Assembly (NCBI RefSeq): GCF_000005505.3
Contig: NC_016133.3
Location: forward strand, 7,316,001 to 7,380,000
Length of the DNA: 64,000 bases
DNA from: Brachypodium distachyon
Taxonomy: Eukaryota > Streptophyta > Magnoliopsida > Poales > Poaceae
Reading direction: 5' to 3'
A program made the position numbers and the translations under genes. Each line of letters begins with the position of its first letter. Within the stretch, counting starts at the first letter, position 1. The notes beneath the pieces are model-generated. The model saw only the letters and a program-made list of their open reading frames with translations, made no database searches and was not told the DNA's origin. Positions 31,093-43,737 of this stretch are shown here, piece by piece.

Positions 31093-31371
31093 ATGGGGAA
31101 GCAGAAAGAAAAGGTCTCTCTCGCCTCCTTGTTTTGTCGCAGACCAACATCAAGTGGGGAGTCAAGAACAGCATTTGCATATTCACCGAGTAATAGTCAC
31201 CCACATCTGTCCAAACAAATAGAAGACCGCCTCTTTGAGGACTACTCTGAACATGGTGCAAAAGCCAAACAAATTACTAGTGTCCAAACGTATATTGGAC
31301 CACCAAAAGCACACACGAGTGGCCGTGGAGATGTCTCCAAGGCAGGGGTCCAAGACTACTTGTCACCGTAG
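31093..31371 (+). CDS. Hypothetical small protein frame (92 aa)
   Basis: An uninterrupted ATG frame (MGKQKEKVSLASLFCRR ... VQDYLSP) rich in Ser and charged residues, preceded by CT-rich DNA. I do not recognise a domain, and neither signal peptide nor membrane segment is present. It could be chance or the end of a transposon-borne gene. No intron or partner exon was found. Confidence 0.2.
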   Translation: MGKQKEKVSLASLFCRRPTSSGESRTAFAYSPSNSHPHLSKQIEDRLFEDYSEHGAKAKQITSVQTYIGPPKAHTSGRGDVSKAGVQDYLSP

Positions 31372-31654
31372 CTGTGGACAGGGCAGCAAAACCATAGGTT
31401 GACATAAATTTCGAGTGCATATGAAATGTATATTGCTTATATTTTGTAGTATCGTACTATCAGAAAATAGAAAATAGTTGGAAATTCGTTTCCTGTGCGG
31501 TATATGCTCAACTGGCACGTTGATCATCGAGAGAAGAATTATTTTCTTCGCTTACACCTTTGAACAGTAGCGACACATGGAAGGACTAGCAGCGTGGTAG
31601 CAGCAGATCTGCGGTACGTACACACATGTCTGGACTTTTCGTGCAAAATGGTGA

Positions 31655-31763
31655 TACTTTCATAATTCTTATTAAAATTTTACATATATTTAGACGTTTT
31701 TTAGAAATATATTTATTTATTTTTGGACACATTTTGAGACAAAAATTATGAAACGGGATAGTA
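31655..31763. mobile_element. Stowaway-like MITE, decayed
   Basis: TACTTTCATAATTCTTATTAA ... AAAAATTATGAAACGGGATAGTA; terminal pairing is imperfect. Confidence 0.65.
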
Positions 31764-33030
31764 CCTTTCAATTCTCTTAGTATCCGGTGAATATTTCAGT
31801 ACTCATGTTTTATTCGCCAAACTAAATGATCTAGAAATATACTCGTGCCTTGTAAACTAAAAAAGAAAAAGAGAAAATACTAATGTTTTCTTGGGTGATA
31901 GAAACGATGTGCACTCAAGTTGGTCCTCGCAAATTCAGCAAGAGCATCGGTGATTACGTACGCGCACGCACCACCACAGTGATTTTACCCCATTGTTATC
32001 ACGCACTCTGCGAGAAAAGAAATTGGCAAGAAACTGAGCTGACGGATTTACCTAAAGATGCGATTCGGGGATGCTTTTCCGGCACCTTGGTTAGGTCAGC
32101 CGGAGAGGGACCCGTACCCGACGTACGGCGCGCATGTAATGTGATTTGATTGTTCGTCGTGTGCGCCGTACCGCGCGCACGCGGTAATTTGACCGGTTTG
32201 CCGAAACAGAGGTTCGGCACGAGAGGGACGGAAAGGAAAGCCTGCGCGGGCTCACCGGGATCGGCGATCGCTGGCGTGGCTGCCATCATGGGGGTATATC
32301 CGATCGAGATTCCCCTCGAATCCCCGTCTTCTGGCCAGCTGAAGGAACGCCAAGATCTGAGATCGGGGCCAACTTGCAGAAAACACCCGAAGAAACTGTC
32401 ATTTTCAGCATGATTTCTCGTCTGGAATGTTGGTGTGGTTGCAGGCTCGTAGTCGTTGTAGGCTTGTAGTAGCAGGTTTTGTGGTTCGGATTGCGCCAAC
32501 TGAGAGTCTGAGAGTATATTTTTTTTCCTTTTAAAGCCTCTCCGGCCATGTCACCTAAACTGGCGCTTCCTCGGCGTGACATCTGACGTCATCTGGAGTC
32601 TGCACCAGCGACAGAAATTGGATGTCCGTTGGCAAGGAAGATAATCAAGTTGGCCGAAAGAAGAAGAAGAAAAAATCAAGTGAAAAACGAAACGATCATG
32701 TCATTCCTCCAAGTATAGAGTACACAACAACGTGATGTAGGTTGGTCTATTTTCTGGTCAGTGGGCTTGGCCCGCAGCGCAAATTGACTTCACATTATGC
32801 AAGCTCAGACAGGCTTGCTAGCGACAACAAGATGTATACAGTTTAGGACAGGTACAAGCTAGCTGAACTCTATGATGTGGTACCACATATGAATATGCAA
32901 TATTCTAACCAATCCGAATTTCCGGTCCTGGGAAGTGGGGAAATCATGTAAACAAATAAAGTGAAACAAAAAACAAAGCATGCAAAGTTATGTTACTTGT
33001 TGTATATAAACTCTATGATGTGGTAAATTT
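31764..33030. other. Intergenic DNA
   Basis: Holds a moderately GC-rich stretch at 31950-32500 with overlapping frames on both strands (31883-32149 plus, 31999-32499 minus). None shows a family motif. No gene call is justified. Confidence 0.4.
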
Positions 33031-33322
33031 GAGTCACTTAGTATGGGACGGAAGGAGTATATTCTATCTGTTTCAAAATAAACTACACATAACTTTTGTT
33101 GATTGTCAAACTTTTTAAAGTTTAATCAAAATTTGAGACAAGTAATATGGTCGGAGGGAGTAACATATATGTTGTCAACCAAGATACATGAAAATACAAT
33201 GGATCTAGTGATCTTCATTTGACATTTTAGATGTTGATATTTTTGTTATAAGGTCGATCAAACTTTAAAGGGTTTGACAGCCAACAAAACTCATATGCGC
33301 TACATTTTGAAACGGGGGAGTA
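33031..33322. mobile_element. Cluster of Stowaway-like MITE pieces
   Basis: Three MITE termini in a row: GGGACGGAAGGAGTA ending at 33059, TCGGAGGGAGTA ending at 33162 and AAACGGGGGAGTA ending at 33322, with the start TATTCTATCTGTTTCAAAAT at 33059. The longest pairing joins 33059 to 33322, enclosing the middle terminus. Confidence 0.6.
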
Positions 33323-35440
33323 GTTCGCACAAACCCAGACACTCATAGATTGTAACAAATTTCATATATACTTACATGCATGTTTCTACCTGTTCTTTAC
33401 ATGCATGACTTTCAATAATTTTTGAAACTAGTAGACATGTTTTTCTTGCTAAGTTACCAAACTTCATGTTCATATATAGACCCACATTTTCTATTTCTTC
33501 TTTACTTGCAAGCTTTGGCTCCACTGTACACTAATTAGTCAACTGGCAAATGGTTCTAATAAAACAATAATTTACTTGCAGATGGAGCCTGTGACGACCT
33601 CAAACCAAAATATGAAGCCTGTGGCGAGGACGGAAGATACTCTTCTAGTTAATGGAAGAGGAAGTGAAATTGACAATCTATATTTTATTTGGTTTTCAGT
33701 TAACAAATCGGGTATCAAATCTTCTTCTTAATTGAAAAGATGAAGCAGCTTTGGCCCCGTTTCAAACAATCTGCATTTGTTTAGTCGCCAATTTTACTCT
33801 CAAACATAAAGGGGGTGTATCGTCTCCCGACAGATAGTCCCTGCAATAATTGATGTAAAGTACTCGTATAACAGCTGCAAAAACTACTCATGCAATTGGG
33901 AATACGTTCTCTCATCGATGTAGGAAGGAATAATTCCTTATTTTTGTAGCACAAGCTCATATGTGTCCACATGCACACGCCGAAAGTTGCAGATGCTAGA
34001 TGATGGAAGCCACCTCCACCGCTGAAACCTCTCATCAAACTTACGTAAGATTATTTGGAAGTGCAGTACGCATCCAAGCGAAATAATTAATTTCAGTCCG
34101 ACGTGATGGTTCGTGGACTTGAAGTTTAGATTTATAGAATTCAAATTCTTTCTTCCCTCTATTTAACATTTTATTTATTTATCGAGTGTTCGTGTGCATC
34201 TTTGCTTCGTACCTATAAATCAGTTTTGCCATGCTGGCATCTTTTAAAGAAAGAGGTTCTTCGTGCCGGCCGGCATGCTTCCGGTGATCACCGTCCACGC
34301 CAATAGTTAATGCCTTGCCTTGATAATAAAGCGCAGTGTTCTTATAGCTGTGAACGCGGCCATTAGGCTGGTGGAAGTAACTTAGAACAATAACATGCTT
34401 ATGTTATTAGGTTGGTGGGAGCTTCATTAAGTTTCCATGAAGTGACACCTGGGTTACAAGTGTGTTTGTTGACTGATGAGCATATATATGTGGTTTGATG
34501 TTTGCGACCTATTCCATGTGGCGGTCAGACCGGCTGCTCTGCATGTGGGGTTGTTATGGCGGTCATACCAGCTAGGTTTTGGCCAGAGATGAAAGAGGCA
34601 AACCTGGTTGAAAAGCCTCGCCCAAGTTTTTTTGCTGAAACCAACAATAATGGAAGACCATTGAGCATTGTATATCTGCTCAAAGGTGTAGTTGTGTCCC
34701 TATATTGGGCATAACCATGTCTCCGTCATCATTTACCTTCTTGGAAACATTCCCGGAGCATGATCCGCTGTGCAGGGATTACCTTTGGCTAGGGGACATG
34801 TGGTTCAATGCTTGACACTAGAGCGGCACCGGTTCTTTGGGTGGCAGCGCATGTCTTTGTGTGGCAGCGTCGAGTGGCTTTGACGCGTGGTACGTGTGCT
34901 TTGTGTATCGTGTCGCCCTATTATGATGAAGTCAGAGCGTTATGTCATGCGTGTGACACGATGGTGACGATGACACAAGCAACCTACGATTACGTGGTTT
35001 GCATTCCTCGTCACATTTTTGCTTCTCGGCAAAAACTGGAGTTGCCTTGTTATTGAAGCGGCCACCGACAAGAATGATTTGCAGCGTTAGCTTCTTGGTG
35101 TGTCATTAATGACTCGCTGCATCAGAGATAGAGTCGACGGATGATGAAGATAGTGGTTGGCATCGCGTGTGTCTCAGGTTAGTTTGAGCTTTCTTGTGAC
35201 ACATTTGCCCGGTTGCACAACAACAAGGGTGGCTTGCACTCTGGTGGCTGTAATTTAACTAGGATCACCCTTTAAATATAAAATTATTCATCAGGAACCC
35301 ATATTATTGCAAATCCAGAATCCTTTATGGACCAATTCGCAAAACCGCTCACTATGATTCCTAAACATAAACAACATCAGATCGAATTGATCCCTCCAAA
35401 CAATCCACACCCCGTATCGGTATCGCCATCAAGCTCCTGC
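33323..35440. other. Intergenic DNA upstream of PEP carboxylase
   Basis: AT-rich to 34500, then mixed sequence with short frames (34502-34714, 34808-35056) that show no motif. The promoter of the PEPC gene lies in the last few hundred bases. Confidence 0.5.
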
Positions 35441-35441
35441 C

Positions 35442-35450
35442 CATAAATAA
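35442..35450 (+). promoter_or_regulatory. TATA-like box of the PEP carboxylase gene
   Basis: CATAAATAA about 215 bp before the ATG, followed by a pyrimidine-rich leader with CCGCCTCC and CTCCGCC. A start of transcription near 35475 would fit. Confidence 0.5.
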
Positions 35451-35662
35451 CACTCTCCGCCTCCGATCTCCGCCTCCCTATAGTTCCGCCCCACACCCCA
35501 CATCTCGCGCCGACGAGCCTGCATCGCCGCCGCCAAGTTCCAACACGCGCCCGCGGATCCGCGGGAGCGTAGCCGGCAGCCCGCAGACTAAGCCTCCCGC
35601 CTCTGGTGGGGGATTATTCGCTTGGGTTTAGCGGGGCCGCAAGCGCGCAGCAGCAGCTAGCG

Positions 35663-38600
35663 ATGGCCGCGCCCGCGGGGAAGGCCGCCATAGAGCGGCA
35701 CCAGTCGATCGACGCGCAGCTGCGCCTCCTCGCCCCCGGCAAGGTCTCCGAGGACGACAAGCTCGTCGAGTACGACGCCCTCCTCGTCGACCGCTTCCTC
35801 GACATCCTCCAGGACTTGCACGGCCCCAACCTCCGCGAATTCGTACGCCCTCTCCGCCCCGTCCAGTCTACTTCCCAGATCCGCACAGCACCTGTTCGAC
35901 GCTATGCTCACACGGATCGTTTGGTTCTTTGCTCCTCTGCAGGTGCAGGACTGCTACGAGCTTTCGGCGGAGTACGAGAACGACCGGGACGAGGCCCGGA
36001 TCGCCGAGCTTGGGAGCAAGCTCACCAGCTTGTCCCCGGCAGACTCCATCGTCGTCTCCAGCTCCTTTTCGCACATGCTCAACCTCGCCAACCTCGCCGA
36101 GGAGGTCCAGATCGCGTTCCGCCGCCGGATCAAGCTCAAGCGAGGGGACTTCGGCGACGAAGGATCCGCTCCCACCGAGTCTGACATAGAGGAGACGCTC
36201 AAGCGGCTCGTCTCCGACCTCGGGAAGTCCCGTGAGGAGGTGTTCGATGCACTCAAGAGCCAGACTGTCGACCTCGTGTTCACCGCACACCCCACGCAAT
36301 CAGTCAGGAGGTCCCTGCTCCAGAAGCACGGGAGGTGCGGTGATGAAAAATGAATTTCTTACCTTTTTTGCTTTCGCGTGCGTGGAGATGCTGAATAGTT
36401 GTGGTTTTGACTTGTCTTGCAGGATCCGGAATTGCCTGAGGCAGTTGTATGCCAAGGACATCACTGCCGATGACAAGCAGGAGCTCGATGAGGCTCTGCA
36501 GAGGGAGGTAAATACTGTCAATTGAGATGAAATATTAGTACGAAGACGTTTCGATAGCAAATGTACACCACAACCTTTTGACTGTTTAACTGATCCATCT
36601 CTATGATATTTTTCTACGTGACATATGAAGCTATTGGTTTAATTGGTGGTTCTGGGAAATGTAAATACTGTCAGAACGTATCATAGTAATCTCCAGGATA
36701 TTCATCCTTACCCATGTTTTGCCTATCACACTCTGAGACCCTGCCATATAATTTGCCTTGAACTCTGCTTTCCTGAACTCTATCTCCAAGGACAAAAAAA
36801 ATAACACCACCATCGTTTTGATAGGTATAATAGATAGGTAGTTGGAGTTACAGTTTGTCTTGAGAACAGCCATGGAGATAAGTTCAGAAGATATTAGTTG
36901 ATGACACCACAAACAAAAGGGTGGGAATTTACATACGTTGGAATGTTTTTAACCTTTATGCTGTGTATCTAGAAACTAGAAAGTCTATGTTATAATGGGC
37001 AAAAGTTTACTCTGTTTGAGTCTTCTGTTCTTGCTCAATATAAGGTAAATGGAAAAAAAAGGTCAACTATGTATGATGGAAGCTTTTGATGCTACCACTA
37101 CACTTGCAAAGGGAGAACCTTGGCAAAAACAACTGGAAGGTTGCTGGACAATGCTCCTCTGTCTTAAATTAGCCCTAGTTCCTTTCCCACTCTCCGCTCT
37201 ATATTCCCGGGCCTCCCCTCTGTACATTCCCTCCCTATTTACATTGTTCTTCTTTTAATAAAAGTTTACTGTTGGGGCCTCCCCTACAGTTTTCAGTAAA
37301 AAACTGGGATGGGTTCTGTTGTATGTTGAGATGTGGTAATATATCACTGCAGAATGTTTATACATGGCAGTGTAAGCATGCTTGACCTAGTAGCCTCTTA
37401 TAATCACATGTGTATTAGCCAAATTTGTGTCTTTGGCTAGCTGGAAATGCCTATTTAGTTCGATACTTTGTTCCCCCTCTTATCTGTTATGGACCCCACC
37501 TCTGATAGTCTTTTTACAGTGTATGTGAATTTAAATCGCATCATGGTATATGGTGTGAACAAAGTGATCATGATTTGTGAATTCATCTTCAGTGAAACAA
37601 GAAAACGAATTATAAAAAAAAAGATTTTTTTATGTCAGCTTATTGTCTTATATGTTCAAGGTTAACTGTAGGTGGAAATCACCTTCTGTTTTATAATGCA
37701 CTCACATCATTCTTTTCTTCTGATGTCACTTGACACATCTCACAGATTCAAGCTGCTTTCCGTACTGACGAAATCCGCAGAACACCTCCCACTCCCCAGG
37801 ATGAAATGCGTGCTGGGATGAGTTATTTCCATGAAACTATATGGAAGGGTGTACCAAAATTCTTGCGTCGCATTGACACTGCTCTAAAAAATATTGGGAT
37901 TAATGAGCGTCTTCCTTACAACGCTCCTCTCATTCAGTTCTCCTCTTGGATGGGCGGTGACCGTGATGGTAATTTATCCTATGCCACTCTATACATTAGT
38001 AATAGTTTGGAAAGAGAAATAATGCTTCTGTAAAGAGATTCTATCACATCTACCAGTCTTCTGGCAGTACATGTGGCAGAAAACTTATTGTGGTTTCTCT
38101 TAATAACCCTGTTGTATACATTCTTCTAGCAATTGCTATCTGCCCTCCAGTTTTATGTCTACAAAATTCCTTTTATGTTCTTGACAGGTCATAATATTTA
38201 AGGCAACACTGCAGTCTGTCTTTTCTTCCTGTCCATGAAAAAGAATGTTAGAACCTATCTAAAAAGTCTCATTTTCTAGGTAATCCAAGAGTTACACCGG
38301 AGGTTACACGTGATGTTTGCTTGTTAGCGAGGATGATGGCTGCTAACTTGTACTTCTCTCAGATAGAAGATCTGATGTTTGAGGTATTGTAACAGCAGAA
38401 GTACTTTTACATACTAAAAGGTTGTCCTGCAATATGGTTTCCCAGTATTAACAACATAATTTTTTTTCCTAGCTCTCTATGTGGCGCTGCAGTGATGAAC
38501 TTCGAGTCCGTGCAGATGAACTACATCGGTCCTCAAAAAAATCTGCAAAGCACTATATAGGTAACATGACTTCTAATTTTGGTAATAAGCTGCATCGGTT

Positions 38601-41600
38601 TGCACGTAGTTTATACTGGATGTTCTTTTCTCTGCTTGCTTTGCTTGTGATACATTAAGTTTCGCATCAAGATGAGAGTTCTGTTCCAAAGCCTGCACGA
38701 ACAATAATTTTGCATAGCTTACCTTCTCAAGTTTTAGCCCTGATTTGTCAGTTTAACAATACACGCATATAAGAGCATCTTAACTTCACTTCAATAATAT
38801 AGTAATGCCTTTGCATATAAAATGTGCATACTGGCTACTGCTGTCATTGAAGTTAAGTTTGCCAGATAATTTGACAAGTGCATCTGCTAGACAAAAATCT
38901 GCTGGCAGTCAGGCACATTAATTTGATTCAGTGTTCAACTGAGCTAGGCAAGATTATAGTGTTGATATTGTTTTTGTAGATAGTCAAGTGTTCATATTAA
39001 TTCAGGAGTCTGTGAAATTCTCATTTAGAACTTCAACCACGTAAGTTTTTAAACATTTCAAAACAAAAGTAGTTTGGGTAGGATAAGGGCCCAAAGACCG
39101 GGAATATGGCACTTGCCATCTTACCAGCCAGCAGGGCTTAATCCCTAGCGTGGTTAGAGAGGCTCTGAGGCTGGTACATGGTTTTCCTTCTATAGGAAGA
39201 CTCACTTGATCCCTAAGAAACCTATCTTATATGTAAGGAAGCTTATCTCTAACTCAAAGGCAACTAATCCAGCCTCTATTTCTATCATCATAAGTAATCT
39301 GATATCTTACCCTACTAAATAACCTTCTATCTGTATTTTAATTCTAACAGATCTAATCCTTGTCGAATGCTGTCATTCAGTGCAACTCCTACGTGCCTCA
39401 TGGGTAGGCTGGACCACACTATATGGCCATAACAAGTAGACTACAGTTACAGTGGACTAGAAACTTTAAAGTCTTGTCACGAGTGCCCACTTTTCAGTAT
39501 CACTACATTTTAACTAATTCTATCTTATAGTTATGGCCTTATGGGAATTTCCATCAATTTGTTTACTCCTAGCAGCTTGTCAACTAGAATTTTTTGTAGC
39601 TATGTAGATCGCTTGATTTTGTTCCCTTTGTTGGCAAAGAATTATTTACTTGTTAAATCTGCATATTACTAAGAAAATCTCGCTGCTGCAGAGTTCTGGA
39701 AGCAAGTTCCTCCAAATGAACCGTATCGTGTCATACTTGGTGATGTCAGAGACAAATTGTACTATACACGCGAACGTTCTCGCCATATATTGACAACTGG
39801 AATTTCTGATATTCCAGAGGAGTCAACTTTTACTAATGTTGAACAGGTTAGCTCTTATTATGAGGGATACATCACGAATGTTACTGCCATTGTTGTCTAA
39901 TTATCCACCTGTATTGCAGTTTCTGGAGCCTCTTGAGCTATGCTACAGATCATTATGTGCTTGTGGTGACAAGCCTATAGCTGATGGAAGCCTTCTTGAT
40001 TTCTTGCGTCAAGTATCAACTTTCGGGCTTGCTCTTGTGAAACTTGATATCAGGCAGGAATCTGATAGACACACTGATGTTCTTGATGCTATAACGACAC
40101 ATCTTGGGATCGGATCCTATGCTGAATGGTCTGAGGAGAAACGTCAGGATTGGCTATTGTCAGAACTAAGGGGCAAACGCCCGTTGTTCGGTTCAGATCT
40201 TCCACAGACTGAAGAAGTTGCTGATGTTTTAGGCACATTTCACGTCCTTGCAGAGCTCCCAGCAGATTGTTTTGGGGCTTATATCATCTCAATGGCAACT
40301 GCCCCATCTGATGTGCTTGCTGTGGAGCTTTTACAGCGGGAGTGCCATATACAACAGCCATTGAGAGTTGTTCCACTATTTGAGAAGCTTGCAGATCTTG
40401 AAGCAGCTCCAGCAGCTGTTGCACGACTCTTTTCAATAGACTGGTACATGAATAGGATTAACGGCAAGCAGGAGGTCATGATTGGATACTCAGACTCCGG
40501 CAAGGATGCTGGGCGGCTCTCTGCAGCGTGGCAAATGTATAAAGCACAAGAAGAGCTCATAAAGGTGGCGAAGCATTACGGAGTGAAGCTGACAATGTTT
40601 CATGGAAGAGGTGGAACTGTTGGCAGAGGAGGTGGTCCCAGTCATCTTGCCATATTATCTCAACCACCAGACACGATCCATGGATCACTCCGTGTAACAG
40701 TTCAAGGTGAGGTCATAGAGCACTCATTTGGAGAGGAGCACTTATGCTTTAGGACTCTGCAACGCTTCACAGCAGCTACTCTTGAGCATGGAATGCATCC
40801 TCCAATTTCACCCAAGCCAGAATGGCGTGCTCTAATGGATGAGATGGCTGTTGTGGCAACAAAAGAATATCGATCAATCGTCTTCCAAGAACCACGCTTT
40901 GTTGAATACTTCCGATCAGTAAGTTCAATTGTATTCAATATCATTAAATACTTTGCACCTATCATGAGTGTGATGCCGTGGTTTGTTAGAAGTGCCGCCT
41001 GCTTGATAATCCATTTCTGTTGCTAATTAGCTACTCAAGAATTATTTGCACATATCATTAAGTTGTGTTTTGTTCAAAACTGCATGCCAAAAGTTTGTAG
41101 GCTATGGTTTTTTTAGCTATTTGTCCTCAGTTTTCTGCCATATTGTTTAAATTCTTGAAGGGAGCAAATATTGAAGAGACATGCTCCTTTTCCCTTTCTA
41201 TGTGGACAGCCAGTTTTGATTATTTCACATTGTTACAAGTGCACCACCTGAATTTTGGTCATTGACTCATTGTGAACCACAATATTTTTGACTTATCAAC
41301 CATGTATATCTCACTGAATTGAATCTTAGTGCTTTACTGTAAAGCTGGGCTAGAAGTTGGTGTTGAACAAGAACACCTAATATGTACTAACTTGCTCATT
41401 GTGCTGTTTCAGGCAACACCTGAGACTGAATATGGTCGGATGAATATTGGTAGCCGGCCATCGAAGAGAAAGCCTAGTGGGGGCATAGAATCGCTCCGTG
41501 CAATTCCATGGATCTTTGCTTGGACGCAGACAAGATTTCATCTTCCTGTATGGCTTGGATTTGGCGCAGCATTCAAACATATCATGCAGAAGGACATCAG

Positions 41601-42659
41601 GAACATCCATACTTTGAGAGAAATGTACAATGAGTGGCCATTCTTCAGGGTTACCCTTGACTTGCTTGAGATGGTTTTTGCCAAGGGAGATCCAGGAATT
41701 GCTGCTTTATATGACAAATTGCTTGTGGCTGAAGATCTGCAATCCTTTGGGGAGCAGTTGAGAAACAACTTTGAAGAGACAAAACAGCTACTCCTTCAGG
41801 TAAAGTGCTACCAAATCCTCCATGTCACATGCATGTTTTAGAATCTGTGTCAGTTTTACTATCAATATAGGCAAAGTTACAATCATCTATAACACCAAAT
41901 TGATAATACGAACTTATGGTCAAAATGCAATCTTAGAGACCGTGTCAAATGTCGATGTCCAAAATGACATGTATCCTGCCATGAAAGGCATAGGTTATAT
42001 TTCTAAGTTCTGTTTTGCTTGCATTTTAGATAGTTTTGTATTATACTAGTAGCAAATATTGGCATTAAGATACATGGCTAGTCGAATTCTTTATGATATT
42101 ATATTGTGGCTAACTAATCTCACTCGTGGTAGATAAAATAAGTACTTGAATCATTTGTTGTAAAATGTTATCAATATTCTTTGGAATACAGTTGCTGTTT
42201 TGTATCATTGAAAAAAGAACTAGTATTTGACTATTTGTTCCAAATAAGAGGTAACATACGACATCTGGAATAAATAACTACCAGAATCTTAGAATTTGCT
42301 CAGGGCTTAAATTGTCGAAGCAGAGGACATACCAAATTCTAACCATTGGCAATTCTCTGCAGGTTGCTGGTCACAAGGATGTTCTTGAAGGGGATCCTTA
42401 CCTGAAGCAGCGCCTGCGGCTGCGTGAGTCCTACATCACAACCTTGAATGTTTGCCAAGCCTACACCCTGAAGCGGATAAGAGACCCTAGCTTCGAGGTG
42501 ACACCGCAGCAGCCACCCCTGTCGAAGGAGTTCACCGATGAGAAGGAGCCCGCAGAGCTGGTGCAACTGAACCGTGGGAGTGAGTATGCCCCGGGCCTGG
42601 AGGACACCCTCATCCTGACCATGAAGGGCATTGCCGCTGGCATGCAGAACACAGGCTAG
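35663..42659 (+). CDS. PPC: Phosphoenolpyruvate carboxylase, plant C3-type
   Basis: Converts PEP and bicarbonate to oxaloacetate and phosphate in the cytosol. Ten exons: 35663-35842, 35943-36334, 36423-36507, 37746-37968, 38280-38383, 38473-38560, 39692-39846, 39920-40918, 41413-41799, 42363-42659. All introns are GT-AG and the phases agree, giving 2910 bp and 969 residues, the usual plant length. The N-terminus has the regulatory phosphorylation motif [11 protein letters not shown] with Ser15. Catalytic blocks are [14 protein letters not shown] (essential His), [11 protein letters not shown], the glycine loop [15 protein letters not shown], and the C-terminus QNTG. Residue 778 in [14 protein letters not shown] is Ala, where C4 photosynthetic forms have Ser, so this is a housekeeping C3 isoform. 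The start is the ATG at 35663; no ATG lies closer upstream in frame. Confidence 0.97.
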
Positions 42660-42829
42660 GCCGGTTTGCTTGCTGGGGTATAAATAACATCTTCCGTCAG
42701 ATGGTGAATCTGTCTAGCTAGTTCGCCAATGATAGTGAACTCTGGAGGAATTTCTCCCTTCCGTGGATTCTGTTTATGTACTTATCTAAATGTCAGGGGA
42801 CCTTGTTTTGGCTGTTCAAGCCTGATCGT

Positions 42830-42835
42830 AATAAA
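42830..42835 (+). terminator. Poly(A) signal of the PEP carboxylase gene
   Basis: AATAAA 171 bp after the stop codon, followed by T/G-rich sequence. Confidence 0.75.
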
Positions 42836-43089
42836 ATATATGGAACACTGATATTCCGCTGTGTATAATAATGCTGTGGTATGTGTCCTTGGATTGCTGT
42901 TGCATATTGAGCTCCTGCTGCAGCTGCTACTAGTATTGTTTTATTTTACTTTTATTTTGAAAATTTACTACTCTGGAGGAGTATTGTTTTCTTGATTTGT
43001 AGGGAAGCTTCTCCTTTGGTATCGGTATGCATTCAACTTTATGAATCCTACGGAAGTTTTTCATAAGGATCCTTTGCAACAAGTTTCTC

Positions 43090-43590
43090 TTAAAAAAAAT
43101 CCGTTTATAAATATCTAATAAATAGAAAATCGAATAGTGGATAATCTGTTATGAAAGAATGAAAACATTATTTGACGAATCAAGATTTGTGATTAATCCT
43201 TGTCTTGTTTGTTGGATTAGGTCTAACTTTCTTGACTAAATTGCGAGCGTGGAACTTTACGAGATGAATAGGGAAAGACAGAAGATAGGACTTCAAAGGA
43301 TAATTGAAGCGACTCGTTTTCGAAAAAGGAATAAAAGTAAAGTAAATTCAAGGAAGAGATTTCTTTTTTTAAGGGCCCTTAGGGGATAGTGGAATGCTTT
43401 TCTTCTCCTCTTATTCCATATGGAATACAATCAGTTAAAATAAGAAAGAATAGGAAGAAATTCCACCTTTCACTCAAAAAAGAGGGTTAAATCCTAAAGA
43501 AATAATCCAAAATAGGAAGAAGAAGCCTCTTGAAAAAAATTCATTTAATTTCTGTAATGTGATTAAATAAACTTTGATGCAAATTCAAAG
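43090..43590. other. Probable plastid-derived insertion (NUPT)
   Basis: About 500 bp of AT-rich sequence differs in texture from its surroundings. It has long runs such as GGAATAAAAGTAAAGTAAATTC, CTTATTCCATATGGAATACAATC and AAGAAAGAATAGGAAGAAATTCC, typical of grass chloroplast spacers. I cannot place it on the plastid map from memory. It shows no open frame. Confidence 0.4.
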
Positions 43591-43737
43591 GTTTTGCATG
43601 TGTACGTCAATGGACATCGAAAGCGTAAAGCCGGTTAAGTCTTGGACTAAATGCAGGAAATGTGAGCATCGTCAATGCCGAGTTTAGGACTTGAACCCGA
43701 AATACAATTCTGAACTTGATTGACTTAGAATTTAGAA

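Noticed and set aside
31999..32499. 166-codon minus-strand frame
   Set aside because: No recognisable family, signal or splice context; overlapping frames on the other strand are equally long.
35606..35662. Open frame extending PEPC upstream
   Set aside because: It would need a GTG start; plant PEPC begins just before the phosphorylation motif, matching the ATG at 35663.
39000..39215. Gene-like stretch in PEPC intron 6
   Set aside because: Short minus-strand frame without motif; the intron borders and PEPC reading are complete without it.
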